The position numbers were made by a program, and so were the translations under genes. The notes below the pieces were generated by a model. It was given only the letters and a program-made list of their open reading frames with translations, searched no databases and had not been told where the DNA came from. A DNA stretch of 64,000 bases from NCBI GenBank assembly GCA_023053575.1, contig JAKZAP010000004.1, positions 18,425,624-18,489,623 on the forward strand, given 5' to 3'. Shown here in pieces: positions 34,901 through 49,900 of this stretch; the stretch's first letter is position 1, and every line of letters begins with the position of its first letter. The stretch comes from Branchinecta lynchi (Eukaryota > Arthropoda > Branchiopoda > Anostraca > Branchinectidae).

Positions 34901-37900
34901 AAGAACCACTCTTGCTTATTCTGCCTTTTTATAATATACTCAGCTCCCATATGGAATTATAAGCTTCTAAAATCCCCACCTTTCTCCATTCTTTCTTTTC
35001 GTAACTGCGAATGTTCAGCGTTTTTCGGCTTTGCCGAGGTTTCCCGTCACTCAACGAAAAGTTTGCCGGAATCTCCATTGTCCCTGACGACTCTTTCACA
35101 CAGAAGGATGTGATAATCTTCTGTTTATTAATTATTTTCTTTGCTTATAGTTTTCCCACTTTTTCGCCAAGGCACGTTCAATTTTCAAACCTTTTGCGCC
35201 CAGCCGCCACGAGGGAGAGCATTGAGGCTGGATATAATCGATAAGGGGTAACAAGAGCATTGCTAGTTTCAGGTGGAAAGTAATGGTATTTTCGAAAACT
35301 TTTTTTCTGATCCATTTTATAGGGAAAAGACCAAATCTTAGAAGAGTTGTGCTTTAAGATGCCTTGGTTTGGTTGTAAGTTCACGAAATATTTGCATGAC
35401 ATCCTGGAAGTCACTAACGTTACTTGAATCGCTAACATATCGGCCATTAGCGGGCCATATGGCGCTGCGACTGCCGATTGATAGAAGCCACGACTGCGGG
35501 GACCCGACTAAAAACAGGAATAGTACGGAATGACACGATGCAGGAGGAACGCTAACTAATAATGGGAACACGCACTAACAAGACCAAATGTTTCGATGAG
35601 ATGCCAACAATCTAACATTTGGTTCCAACAATTGGGTTATGTCTTCGCCATTCAGTCTTCGTCAGATTCCTTGAAGATTTTGACTGTTAAATTAAAGTTC
35701 AAAAATGGATTCAGCATGTCTCCTTGCCCCGATACCGAATCTCTAATCGATTTCACAAACACCTTGGATCTTCAACCAAATTTCCAGTTTCAGTCGGATT
35801 CGTGATAAACCATTTGCCCAGCAAGAAAACTAAGTTCAGATATGGATTCAGCGGACCTCCTTACCCCTTCAATGAATATCTTATTCGCTTACAAAACATC
35901 CATGTTTTTACCGTAAATTCGAAACCCCGCCTCTGCCTCTAAAGATAGGACTAAAGGACCCATCTACGAACTTGACCTGTACTTCACCATTGAATCCTCA
36001 TCGAACAACATCCTCGCTTGAACAACATATTCCCTCGTTTGAACACCCTTGCGACCTTCGATCACTAGATCTCTCCGAAGTCCGACGCCAATAGAATACA
36101 CAAATGAATATCGTCATCCACAGCGCAGAGTTTTTGCCGGATTCCGGGTGAACTACATGTCCGGGGAGAAAATAAGTTTCATATTCGGATTAAGCATTTC
36201 TCCTTACCTGTAAATCAACTATCTCAATAGCTATAAAAAGAATCATTGTCCCTTAATTTGAACCCTTCCCTCACCCCTAAATATAGGGATAAAAAGCCCA
36301 TCTACGAATTCGACCTTCCTCTTGACCCAAAGAATCCTCACACCAAGTTTCATCAAAATATCTCATTCCCTTCGAGAGTTATCCGCAGACGGACGGACGC
36401 ACGACTTTTGCGATGTCATAGGTACCCTCCACTCACGTTTTGGTATCCCAGAAACGGTAACATTGTACCAAAATCGGGAACGCTGCACCAGGAGCAACTC
36501 CACTAAAAAGGGGAACAATGCAACGTCCTTCCTTCTTTTAGCAGCTAGCTTGTCTGGGCACGAGTTATAGACCATTATCTTGCACGATTCCTGTTCTAGT
36601 CGTGTTACTTTTTTAGTCGAATTAACCCAACGAGGGGAAGGACTCCTATTCTTTAATACTTCTTCGTTGCAGGGGGAATAAGTACAAAGTGGAAACGACA
36701 GGCTTCTTCAATGGCAGTTTTTCAATACTTGGTTCAATGTTGCAGGAGGAACAAGTACTAAACACGAAAATGACAGGCAATGTCAGGAATGATAGTTTAT
36801 CAATAGCTTGCCCCCTTATGGTAGAGTTCCTCCTGGTGCAGCGTTGTGTGTTTGTAAATGAAACTCATTCCGTTCATTCCTTTTTTTTAGTCGATCCTAC
36901 ATCTGCGACGTGGCTTATCCTTCGGCTGATGGATTTTTAAACTATTTCAACGATTCTCGTGTTTTCTCGACTGCCAGTCGGCGTCCCGAGGGTGGCCTAT
37001 ATAGGGAAAGTTGGGTAGTTAGAACATTTTTATCATTAGGTTACGACAGGTCGTGTATTATTTTCCTTTTCAGGAGCTACAATGTGCGACTGCTGGTACA
37101 AGGCCTCACTGAGGTGATAAACAGTCCTGCCAGATTCGAACTCTTTGACGATGTGAGGTATGTAAAATGCGCCCCGCCTTCCTTCGTGTATTATCCTTTG
37201 AGGTTGTGCCAACACGACTGTTGTAGACTACCACGCTTCTTTTCGCTTAGTCCTGTACTTTCAAAGAACTTCTTCTTTCTCAGCACTGCGGATTCCGAGG
37301 TTCGAAGTATGCCACTTGCAGTCTCTGGCCCAAGTGCTATTACCGATTGTTTTTCCGTCAGTCTCTCGCTCGGTTAGTCCGGTAACCGCATATTGTATTA
37401 TTTACTCCAGGGTGGGCTTGGAAGTCGAATCTTGGCAGATGTGGATAGATAAACATAAAGTATTTTAGATAGATAAATATAAAGTATTTTACAGAGAGAC
37501 TTACATGGTTATACAACCAATTTTGATTACCGTGAACAAAAATATTCACAATACCTGTGTCAATAGTGTAAAAATCAATCATGCTTCGTCAAGAACCCTT
37601 ACGAATTCTGGATTAAAACTCTGTGTATATTTGACGTGTTTGTAGGCGTGGGATTGATTTCTTGTACCCCAGAACAGGCCTTTCATTCCAATCAACTTTT
37701 AATGTTCTGGTAGGGGGAAGGGAGGATTTGGGAGTAGAGAGGGTGAGACCATGGCTGAACGGAACTTCAGCCTACTTTACGTACTCCGGCATTCTTTAGA
37801 GATTCAAATGCATAGGAGTATGGAAGTGTTGCCGCAGGGTTGCCAAAGTGACACTTTTTGTGTCATTATGACACTTTGTGGAGTATGTGAAACTCCACAC

Positions 37901-40900
37901 TTTCAGACCAAATTGTGGCAATTTTTGCTAAAATGCATTTTTATGAAACTTTCTGTGCTTTACTAATACAGTTTCGTAGAAGTTTACATTTCTGTTGGCA
38001 AATGATCTACTTGAGTGACCGCCTGTCTTGTCTAGTAGCGGATGCATGCTTCGTCGGCATATTTTTAGAGTTTAGAGCATCCTAAGTCTCCTTTTTTTTT
38101 TACAAAAAGGCAAGCATAGAGACCATCATCGAGAAATGCATGCATCGCTAAACAAAAATGACAAATTTCGACACAGAAGTCAGTAATATTGGGATGTGGT
38201 TGCACCTCTGTTAGAACAAAAAAAAAACTTGGGACTTACGAAAATAATATGTTGTTTCAAAAAGGAGATCAGGTGACCAAAACTATGGGCCTTGCTTGCA
38301 ACCTTAAGAGTTTGCAACACTTCTGTTGTTTGTGATGAATGAAAGGTTTAAAATTCCCAAGCCCCATACATGGGGAGGGACTCCCAGTATATAGGTAGCT
38401 ACCCAAATGCGGGGAGTTCGCTCCCTGATTTTTAGCTAGTTCCCTATACTACGAGCAAATATTGACACAAATTTTGAAAACTGTGACTTAAAAATACACC
38501 TCAGATCTCGAGAGGTTGAACGAAGGTACGCTCCCCGTCGCGGGCTGCGGCGCCCCTGTGTATTTGCTTGGTTAACAAACTTCTCGAAAGTGACACTTTT
38601 TGTAACACTTTCCGAATTTCTAAATGACACCGAAAAAGACTTTTTAGGCTAATGAAGTGCCAAACCGGCGCGTACCAGACTCATTTGGAGACCGTGATTC
38701 GAAACTTGCGGGATCTACCTCGTGAATGGTGATCCCCTAGGTGAAACCTGTAGTTAGGATTAAACCCTTGTTAGTGGCTAACCCCTTTGCTTACCATCTG
38801 TGTGGGGTTCTGCGACTCGGGGAATCTTAATTTTCTTACATAAGCCTGAGGAATCATCATTGAATCATTAGCATTTTAATGTCTGTGATGTTTAAATATC
38901 AAATGGAATAAGTTCCTCCTTGTGAATATTTTCAGTGTCTCCTTTCATTTCGAATCATCAGTGCGGGAAGGAAGGATGAACAAGTTTGTGGTACGCAGAA
39001 GGGCATATCCGGTGGCTTGTATCCGAATGAAATTTGGCACATAATTTAGCATAGAGGAAGAGTGAATATTGCCCGATATGTGATCGGGAATAGTTCCTTT
39101 GGGTTCTTTGCTGTGCAGTATTCACAATATCTATTCGAATGTTTTGCTCAGCCTTTAAATAAAATGAACGGCATGGGACCGTTGTTCAGACCGTGACCTG
39201 GAAGCCACAGTTTATAGTTCGATTGTTCTGTAGCAAGTGCAATGTGAGCTCATAGCTCGTATATACTTATTATTTGTGATAAAATCCAGGAGGTTGTCTT
39301 CAAACAAAGAAATGCCGCTTATGTTTACTGAGAATAATTGCCGCGAACATTTTCCATCTGAATAAACAACAAAGACCGCAACAGAGACAAAAGAGATACT
39401 GTTGGCGCCTAAGAATTCTTACCGTGCGTCTGAAGTCCGATTATATGCTGATGATTGCGGGAAACCGTTTTATTCCAGTATCTGCTATCTATTTTCCAGA
39501 TTACATTGAAAGAAACGTAATAAGTAAACTACCAAACGTACATCCATTAAAGCGGGTTTGATGTTAGATTCTTTTGGTTGATCAGTATTCTTACACTCTG
39601 TTGGCCCAAAAGAAAAGTAGCCGAGCGGGGCGAGGCCCTGTCAAGGCTTCCAACGCGTATTTGAAGCGGAATGCTACTCATTTGCGTCATTTTGACATGC
39701 TTTTTGCCGCTTTGATCCATGCAAAGCAGTATCCGTTTAGGGCTGACCAATACCCACTAACGGCTCGAAATGGGCAATTCAGTTGAAATTAACCGTTCGA
39801 ACCGTACCTTGTCCACCCGGGGGGGGGGGGGGGGGCTGGAAATATTCAACATGTCTGGTGACCGAAAGTGCAGAAGGATTGGTCAGGCATTGGTGGGGGG
39901 AATGGGCAGCGGACATTTCGCAGAAGTGCTCCGGTTCGAGTGAATGGTGAATGGTACGAGTAATGACCTAGATTTGACATTTGTCCGAATCGCATCTGGT
40001 CACGGTAGGGGAGTTGAAGGGGTCTCGGAAACGTTGTGATAGGTGTATGGACCAAACGGATCGAGGGATAGTGATGAAATTTGGACTGTAGAAAGATCGT
40101 GTGCCTTAGATGTCCCACTTGAAGTCTGTGCTGGAAATGACACTTGTGGAGAGATGAAGAACTTTTATTAGGAAGCAATGCGCTAGATGTAACTTATGTG
40201 CATCCGAATCGGATCCGATCTCAGTGGTGGAGTTTGAGTGGCGAACCGGAGATTATTCGTAAATCTTGCGGCATGCATTAACTCTCGAACTAGCAATCCT
40301 ATCTGGGTGAAACTTGAAAGTTGGCAAGAGTAAAGGCCCCAGATTTTCTGTTGTCTGAAGTGGATCCAGTGAGTGTTGGGCGAGTTGGAAGGGGGGGGGG
40401 GGGTAGATGTTATGTCTAGTTTGGAATGTAAAGATCCGGAAAATTACCTAGGGCACGACGGACGTGCAAATATAAATAGACAGGGGAACCCGTATGGAAA
40501 TAATTCAAGTCGTAAACGACTGTTTTTTTCCAATTGTATTATGGGACTTTTTTCTAATCGTAAACAATTGGAAACGATTGTAAACATTGTTTTTCTACGA
40601 TTGGAAACAGTTGTTTACGATTGTAAAAGGTTGTTTCCAATCGTTTGCGATTTTAAACAGTTGAAAACGATCGTATTTTTACGATCAAAACTAGTTGTTT
40701 CTAATCGTGTTTTTACGATCGTAAACAACTGTTTTCGGTCGTAAAAATACGATTGGAAACAACTAGTTTTGACCGAGTTGAAACCGATTGTTTCCAATCG
40801 TTATTTTACGAGTGAAAACAACTGTTTTCAATTGTATTTTTGCGATCGAAAACAGATGTTTACGATCGTAGTTTTAAGACTGAAACTGATTGTTTCCAAT

Positions 40901-43900
40901 CGTTATTTTACGATTGACAACAACTGTTTCCAATTGTATTTTTACGATCGAAAACAATTGCTTCGGATCGTATTTTTACGTTCGGGATTTCCGACTGCAT
41001 ATTCTTTTTCAACCCCTCCACCCCCACCCTCACCCATATGCCCTACACTGTAGATCGTCGATAACTGGAGTGGTAAATCCAACTTCAAGTAATGCTTAAT
41101 TCTCTGTGATTCCCTTCAGTCGACAATATTAAGGAGCGATATTCGCATTGCTTTTATAGAGGCAAACAGTTTTTCTTCAAAATTATCGATTAAACGGCAG
41201 CACTAAAAAAGAATTATCAGAAGACGCTTTGGCAGTATAGAGAGGGCGTCGACTGCGAAAGCTGCTTTGAGTTATTTTGCGCTTCAAGGAAAAGTTGAAA
41301 ATGTATTCAACTTGAAGCATTTCCACGTCTTTTAAACTTTTCGAAAAAAACGATCGTGAACAGTTGTAAAATTACGATTGGGATTTCGGATTCGCCGTTT
41401 CAATCAACTATTTTGATCGTTTATAACTCACCAAAATTCGATTTCTCTACTGTTGTTAGAAATCAGGTCTTGTTCCAGGACTTGAAAACCAAACCAACCG
41501 TTTCCCATCGGAAACAACTGAAAACGATCGAAAACAACTGAAAACGATCGTAAACAGTTATTTCCAATCGTTTACGATTGCCGTTTCAGTTAACTATTTT
41601 GATCGTTTATAACTAAAAAAAAATCGACTTCCCTATTACCGTTGTTAAAAGTCAGGTCTGTATTGCACGACTGTATCCGAAAACGACAGAAAACAACTGA
41701 AAACGATCGTAAACAGTTGTTAAATGACAGTTGAAAAAAACAATCGTAAACAGTTGTAAAAATTACGATTCGGAATTCAGATTCGCCATTTCAGTTAAAC
41801 TCTTTTTATCGTTTACAACAACAACAAAAATCAACTTCCCTATTACAGTTGCCAAAACTCAGGTCTGTATTTCACGACTTGAAAACAAAACGAGCTGTTT
41901 ACGATCGAAAACAATCGAAAACGACTGGAAACAATTGAAAACGATCGTTTTCAATCGGTACAGAAAAAACATCGTAAAATTACGATCGGAAATAACTGTT
42001 TCCAGTTGTTTACGATTGGGATTTCAGGTTCGCGGTTTCACTTAAACTATTTTCCTTGTGTAAAACTAAAACTAAAATAAACTTCCATATTACCGTTTTT
42101 GTTAAAAATCAGGTTTGTATTTCATGATTTGAAAACAAAACCAAGGGTTTTCGCGTGAAACAACTGAAAACGATTGGAAATAACTAAAAACGATTGGTTG
42201 ACAACGATCGTTTTTAATCGGTACGAAAAAAGCGATCGTAAAACTACGATCGGAAACAACTGTTTCCAATCGTTTACGATTGGGATTTCAGATTCCCACT
42301 TTCACTTGAACTATTTTCATTGTGTAAAAAAAAATTAAAAATAAAACTTCCCTAATACCGTTGTTAAAAGTCAGGTCTGTATTTCATGATTTGAAAATAA
42401 AACCAAGTGTTTCCGATCGAAACAACTGAAAACGATTGCAAACAATTGAAAACGATCGTTTTGAATCGGTACGAAAAAAGCGATCGGAAACAACTGTTTC
42501 CAATCGTTTACGATTGCATTTCAGATTCACAGTTTCACTTGAACTATTTTCATTGTGTAAAACAAAACAAATAATAAACTTCCCTATTACCGTTGTTAAA
42601 AATCAAGTCTGTATTTCATGATTTGAAAACAGAACCAAGTGTTTCCGATCGAAAACAATTGAAAACGATTAGAAACAACTGAAAACGACTGGAAACAATG
42701 GAAACGATAGTTTTGAATCTGTACGAAAAAACGATCGTAAAACTACGATCGGAAACAACTGCTCCCAATCGTTAACAATTGTGTACAGTTGTTAACAATA
42801 AATTGTTTACGACTTAATTGTTTCCATACGGGAAGCTCCTTGTGACATAAATAATTCGGGTGATTCGATCCAGATGGCTGGATAGTTGGCGAGAGCATAA
42901 GTCTTAGATCTCCATTCTTCTATGCGATCCCTCTGCGACCCCTAGCTAAAATACATGCTTCCGCTTCTTCAAACCATGTTTCTGCTTTCGACTCTAGAGT
43001 TATGTTCTACCAGTGGCCAATATATCTCCTTCCATTGATCAACAGAAAAATGTACAGGAAAACTCTAAACCTCGGCCGATTATCCGAGGCTGGTGACGTC
43101 TCGTAGTCTATAGTCAAATGAGAATTTCATACTTTCCATTTCCAGATCTAACTGGTTGTTCCTAGAGTGGTTTATAAATGTAAACGCGCCGGCGTCTCGC
43201 TGGATGTAGATTCAAACACGTATTGACTAATTTCCTTGAGGGTGAGGTTGTGGTGATGCAACATTATCAAGTTTCCAGATTTCCCTACTATTTCTAGGAG
43301 ACGACTGCAAAAATTCTTGATTCAAATGTTATTTGTGTGTCTGAGGTTCATAGACAGGATAAAAACCTTTTGAATATAAATGGGTTCCAGCAATTTATAA
43401 AACTACGTCCCGATGATCATCCCCTTGGAAAAAAAGGTGGTGGTGTTATGATGCTGGCTCATGAAAGTTTAAACCCAAAGCAGATGGATATTCCTTTTTT
43501 AGACCAAAATGATGAAATTCTGTGGATAATAATTAGGCCAAAACGACTCCCTCGGCCGTATTCGGGGGTAGCGATTTGCACTTTTTAGTTTTCACCCGGA
43601 CAACGTGCTGTTGTAAAACAAGAGTTTTGGGAGAAGATTCAAGCATCTGCGGATTTTATTCATAAAAAATATCCACTTTTAGCGCTAAGTATTTTTGGTG
43701 ATGGAAATGAGTTAAATACACGTTCCCTTGCATCGTCATTAAACCTAAAAAGCCTTGTAAATTTCTTTACTACGAAGGGTGATACGTGACTCGATGTGAT
43801 TTTATCTGATTTAAAAGATTATTACCAAGCGCCTGAAGCTCTACCAGCACTGGGTGGAAGCTATCATTTTATGATGCTATGGAAGCCTCTTGATAAAATA

Positions 43901-46900
43901 AAAGTGACATACTCGATGACAGAAGTGGTTACTCGTCCAATTACAGATAAAGGTTTGCTTGCGTTTGGTGATTGGATTACGCGTGAGCCTTGGACTGAAG
44001 TTTTGGAGGCCCCAACTTCTGATGAAAAAGCTGAGATTTTTCACGAAAAAATAAAAACACGTTTTGATGATTGTTTCCCTGAAAAAAAGGCGAACTTTTG
44101 TTCTTCAGATAAGCCTTATGTTACAAAAGAGATTAAAAATTTGATTAAAAAGAAATTATTTTTGTTCCGAGCGGGTGACCGACAACAAGCTAATAAGCTG
44201 CGGAATAAAATAAAAAATAAATTGAAGAGAGCGGAGGAACAGTATGGTCGTGAAGTGGATGATCTATGCGAACTAAAACCTCAAAAGTATTACCAGAAAA
44301 TAAAAAGCATGACTGGAAAATCACATAAAAGTATTGATTTTAATGTTAATGAGCCCCCAGAACAAACGGCAAATGCCCTTAATGCTCACCTGATAGCTAT
44401 AGTACAAACTTACCCACCTTTAAGACCGACACCTGAAAGTACTCCAGAAGATGAAAGTGAAGGTTCTGGTTTGGCAGTTCCAGAGCTATCAAAGGCTGAG
44501 ATTGCTTCAAAATTAAAAAAAATGAAAAAAACATCAATTACGCCTTTTGACATCCCAGTTCAACTCATAAAAGCTTTCCCAGAGGAGTTAGCTGTACCTC
44601 TCCAGAGTATTTATAATATGATTTCTAAAACTGGCCAGTATCCAAAGAAATGGAAGCTTGGTTTTGTCACACCAATCCCAAAAAAAGGATGTCCAAATGA
44701 TTTTACGGGAGTGAGACCGATTACTATGACTTCAATTTTCAGCAAGATTTATGAATCATTTGTTGCAATATGGTTGAAAAAACACCTCCTTTCAATGATT
44801 GATAAAAAACAATTTGGGAATTTACCAAAAACTTCGACAACACATTACCTTGTTAGCTTGATTGATTTTATTTTGAAAAATTTGGATTGCCCAGGGAAGT
44901 GGTTAAATTTGATTGCAATAGATTTTAAAAAAGCTTTTGATTTAGTTGATCATAATACTTTATTGGAAAAACTGAGACAGAAAAATATTCCGGATTTCAT
45001 TTTAAAAATTGTGCGTGGTTTTCTAACGGAAAGGCAGCAAGTTGTAAAATATAAAGGCCTTCATTCATCTACTAGTGCTATATACTGTGGTGTCCCACAA
45101 GGAACCGTGTTGGGACCTCTTTGTTTTTTGATTATGATAAATGATATTGCTATTGATGCTGATGAGAGATGGAAGTACGTGGACGATTTGTCACTTGTGG
45201 AAGTATTGCATCGATCTTTTAAAAGCCAAGCAATGACAATAGTCCAGGATGTAGCAACGGAAGCAAAAAATTCAAATATGGTTGTAAATGCGGAAAAAAC
45301 AACGGTTTTGACCTTTTCTTTTTTATCGGATGAGCCAAGTTTCCACCCTGAGTTAGATGATGGCCTCCTCTCGGAGGAAATTAATCTCCTTGGAGTTGTC
45401 GTTTCGTCTGATCTCTCGTGGAAGAAAAACACTGATAGCATGATTAGAAAAGCTAATGCGTCTATTGTTATGTTAAAAACACTAACTAAATTTAAGGTCC
45501 CTGAAAAAAAGATGTTGCGTCTGTATTGTACGTTTGTTCGTCCTCTTGTGGAGTATGCTTGTCCGGTTTGGCACTATGGTATTACGAAGGATGAATCTGA
45601 TCGTATAGAGAATATTCAGAAACGTGCCCTAAGAATTGTGAACAGGGGCCCTAAAATACCGTACTTTGGCCTTCTTTCTTTATTTGGACTGGATGCGCTG
45701 TCTAATAGGAGGCAGAAGTTGTGTCAAAATTTTGGACTAAAACTCCTTGAACACCCAACTCTCCGATCCCTTTTACCCCCGGATTTTGAGGTTGAACGCC
45801 CAAGGCCACCAAGGCAAGTATCCACCAAAGTCCCGAAGCTCATGCCGATCGCATGTAACCGGGAAAGATATTGTAATAGCTTCATTCCGAAATTTGTTGA
45901 TTTTTACAATAATGGTATTTTGTCTTAGTTATTTTGTTATGAGTTTTATTTCGGTTGTTGACTTCAATGGTTTACCTTTTTTTTTTATTACGAATTTGAT
46001 TTTAACAATTGTTGTATATATTACTTGACAAAGGTCAAACAATTTGGTTGGACAACTACGAAATTTTGTACCTGAATTATACAATAAATCTAAATCTAAA
46101 TCATGTTCTCTTGTCATATTAACGTTTATATGGCATTTCTAAAACTATTAGTGAATACAAAGTACATTCGGAAAATGTGTCACTAATACTTACGCTTATG
46201 AAATTATCATCGTCCTCGTTAATACAGTAAAACATCATAGCCTACTATTGTATTTTACTTTAATATTGTTCTAATACACACATTTTCGTCATTGCGCAAA
46301 TAGTCACATGCTATACTGGCTTCTTTGCTAACAACATAGCTGTCACTGGAATCGGCTGGAATCTCAGCATGAAGGGATCGTCGCTGTAGCGACCCCCTCC
46401 CCCCTCCACCGGCAATTTTTTAGATAATACATAATATAGTAAACGAAGATGAAGTTGCCATATTCCTGGTGCCTCTTGAATTAGCGGAATGGCCAATCCC
46501 TTGCTTGGGGGCGGATGAACCATACTTCCTGTAATCCCCTGAAACACCAACTCATTACTACTGAATAATGACTCTCCTCCGCGTCAGCTGTCCCGTCGCT
46601 GCCAGGAACTTCCGAAAAATACCTGACGGTCGTTTAGTATACTTCAGTTCAGGAAATGATTTTTAGTGGTTGGTTTTCAGAGGCTTGATTTGAAATTACT
46701 TGCGGATATGGCTAGTGGCCCTCTTGGATTTTCTTGTGGATTGGTTGGGCTCTAGACTGGTAAGGTCACTAGTAAAATGCAGTTTAGTAGAATATGTATT
46801 ATAGTAGGCTACATCTTCTAGCCAGTTTAACCATGGAGGGTAATAATTGTGTGTTTTTGGGATCCCAAAACGTAAGTGGAGGGATACCTATGAGTACGAT

Positions 46901-49900
46901 TCTTGTCGGACAAGTAGTTCGTCCGGAATCCGGCAAAACCGGAAAGTTTCGTGAAAGCAGAAGTGTCATTTGAATTTGATTAAATGTTTGATTTAGGGGT
47001 AAGGAAACATGCTGAATACGATGAAGAAAACCATTTTCTTGCCGGACAATTAGTTCGTCCGGAATCCGGCAAAAAACGGAAAGTTGGTTAAAAGTAAAAG
47101 TTTCATTTGAAGTTATTAAATATTCGATTTAGGGGTAAGAAGACATGCTGAACACGATGGTGGAAACCATTTTCTCACCGGACAACAAGTTCGCCAGGAA
47201 TCCGGCCAAAACCGGAAAGCTTGTTAAAAGCGAAAGTTTTATTTGAAGCTGATTAGATGACAGATTCAGGGGTAAGAAGAGACGCTAAGTCTGTGTCTGA
47301 CAATAATTTTTTACCCGGACATATAATTAGTCCGTAATCCGGGTTTGACCGGAATTTTTTTTTAAGTAAAAGTTTTATTTAAAGTTGATGATATGTTCTT
47401 TACAGAGATAGAGAGATCCGCTGGATTCGTTTCTGAATTTTCTTTTTTTTTTGCTGGACTAGTAGTTCGCTCGGAATACGGGCAAAACCAGAATTTGGCA
47501 GAAGCAAAGCAGGAAGTTTCGGTCAGTATCGTCAAAATAGATATGGCTTATAGAGGTATATCTGAACTTGGTTCTCTGTGATGATTAGCCGGGCGAAGAC
47601 TGGACCTGGCGAAGACAAGACCCAATTGGATCGAATATTAGATTTTTGGGATCCCATCGAAACCTTTGGTCTTGTTTTGTTAGTATTTTCTTATGTTTCT
47701 TTTTACTCTTGAACTGAATTTACGCCCTAGGGTAGTACGTAATAAATTAACTCATTCATTAAGTCAACGGCACCAACCGCTATTAGCTTTAGATCTCGCT
47801 TTAGATGCTCACTGATCGATAACTTCTCGATGCTCGATGACTGATTTCTGTTAGTCCCCCTATATAGGCCTCACCGTCAGCATTGGACTCAGACATAGTA
47901 AAGTAGATCCTCAGGTTGATGAGTAGAAAATCTGCAATTTGCTTCCCAGGTAATGGAGGTTTTGCGTATGTTTCAATAATAGAAAGTGAAAGTTACCCAC
48001 AACCTTACGGATCCGACTTTTTACTATCTCTACTCAAGTGCTGAATATGAGACGGGGGGGGGGGGGGGGTATCAGAAACTAGTCTACATGGAGCCCTGAA
48101 CTGGAATAAGGTCGATTGGCACGAGGTTCTCATGGCTAAGGGTGGTTCTGGCGGCCTGACAGTCCGCTGGTTTATGCGCATGCTGTTTTGCAACTTCGGC
48201 AAAAACTAGCTTCAGTTTCCAAAACTTTTTGAGTGTTTTGCTACTCCGGTAATTTTGAGAAAGCAAACGAGTTTTTGTGCGGAAAGCAAATCCAAGACGG
48301 GAGCGGAGAGTGATCTCGGATTTCTTTCCTTGAGATCTTGCGTGTGATGGATTTTCGCTTTGCCTTTCGGAAAGCAAATCTCGAGAAAACGCCAGAATAA
48401 CTCTCCGTTCGTGGTGGTTGTAGTTAGCACACTTTACCACTGGGCCCAATTTCGCTGTATCCCTCTGACCGCCTTCCTATACCAAATAACTTCTGTTCCA
48501 TTAACTGCCTCAATTTTCGCAGACAATCAACCAATCGAACACGGCGAAAGAGTGATCTTATCTTAGGTCCCACAGCCTTCGTTGTGATTTGTGTACTATT
48601 TTTGGGATCCCAAAACGTAAGTGGAGGGATACCTATGACATCGCAAAAGTTGCCCATCTGTCCGTCTGTTAGCACGATAACTCTTGAAGGGAATGAGATA
48701 TTTTGATGAAACTTGGTGTGAGGATTCTTTTAGTCAAGGGTAAGGTCAAGTTCGTAAATGGGCTCTGGAGCCCTCTGCAACCCCTCCAGGGGTTTTAAAT
48801 CAAAGGGCAAACAAAATATTTTTGAACAGCTAATGGGATAGTCGATTACGGGGTAAGAAGACATGGTGAACACGATGGTGAAAATCATTTCTTGCCGGAC
48901 AAGTAGTTCGAAAATGCTCGATTTAGGGGTAAGAAGAAATTTTCTACCCGGACAACTAGTTCCCCCGGAATCCGGCCAAAACCGGAAAATTGGTTAAAAG
49001 CAACAGTTCCATTTGAAGTTGATTAGAAGAGATACGTTGAATTCCTTTCTGAATTTTCTTTTTTTGCTGGACAAGTAGTTCGCTCGGAATTCGGCCGAAA
49101 CTGGAAATTTTTTATATCTGAACATGGTTTTCTCTGATGATTTGCCTGGCGAAGACTGGATCTGGCGAAGACAAGACCCAATTGTCCGGATCAAATATTA
49201 GATAAATATTCTTTGAGCCCAAGCTGACTTTGAAACATTGTTTGAGTCAAATATTAGATTTTTAGGATCCCATCGAAACCTTTGGTCTTGTTGAATACCG
49301 CTCTTGTAATGCTGTCGATTGGGTTGATAAGCTTTTTGACAGTTTCGTCCAGCCACTTGTGACAATCCACCTGTACAAATTCATGTCAATTTCCTTGGTG
49401 ACCAGACAAAAGCAATCTGCTCTCGTGCATGTAGTACAGTGAACTCGTGCGAGCCGTTCTAGTGTAATAGTTTTCTTTTTGTCAGTCAAATTTTCCCACG
49501 GATAAGCTTTACCGGTCAGTAGCTTTATATCTTGTAGCATCCGTCCATCTTTATAACCTTTATCTCTTTCGAAATTTATGACAATTTGTCGGATAGAATC
49601 AAGACCAAAGATTTCATTGGGTCTCAAACCAATAACTTGATTAAGAAAGTTCTTTATCTCTAGTCAAGGCCGTATCCAGGGGGGGGGGGTTAGGAGATTG
49701 CCCCCCCCCCCGAAACATACAAAAATAACGATTTTTATAGGCTTTTCCCTCTGATCTATGTGTTTTTTGTACCTCTTTTGTCCGACAAGCAGGCAACCCC
49801 CCCCCCCCCGAAATAAATTCCTGGATACGGGCCTATCTCTAGTACCACCTTATAAGTTTCATTAGAGGATTGATTTTTTCGTAACTGTCCAGTTTACACC

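Noticed and set aside
40373..42621. Open frames of 60-120 codons with repeated 'NRYFT', 'KQLKTI' type peptides
   Set aside because: They are translations of the CGATCG-rich repeat block.
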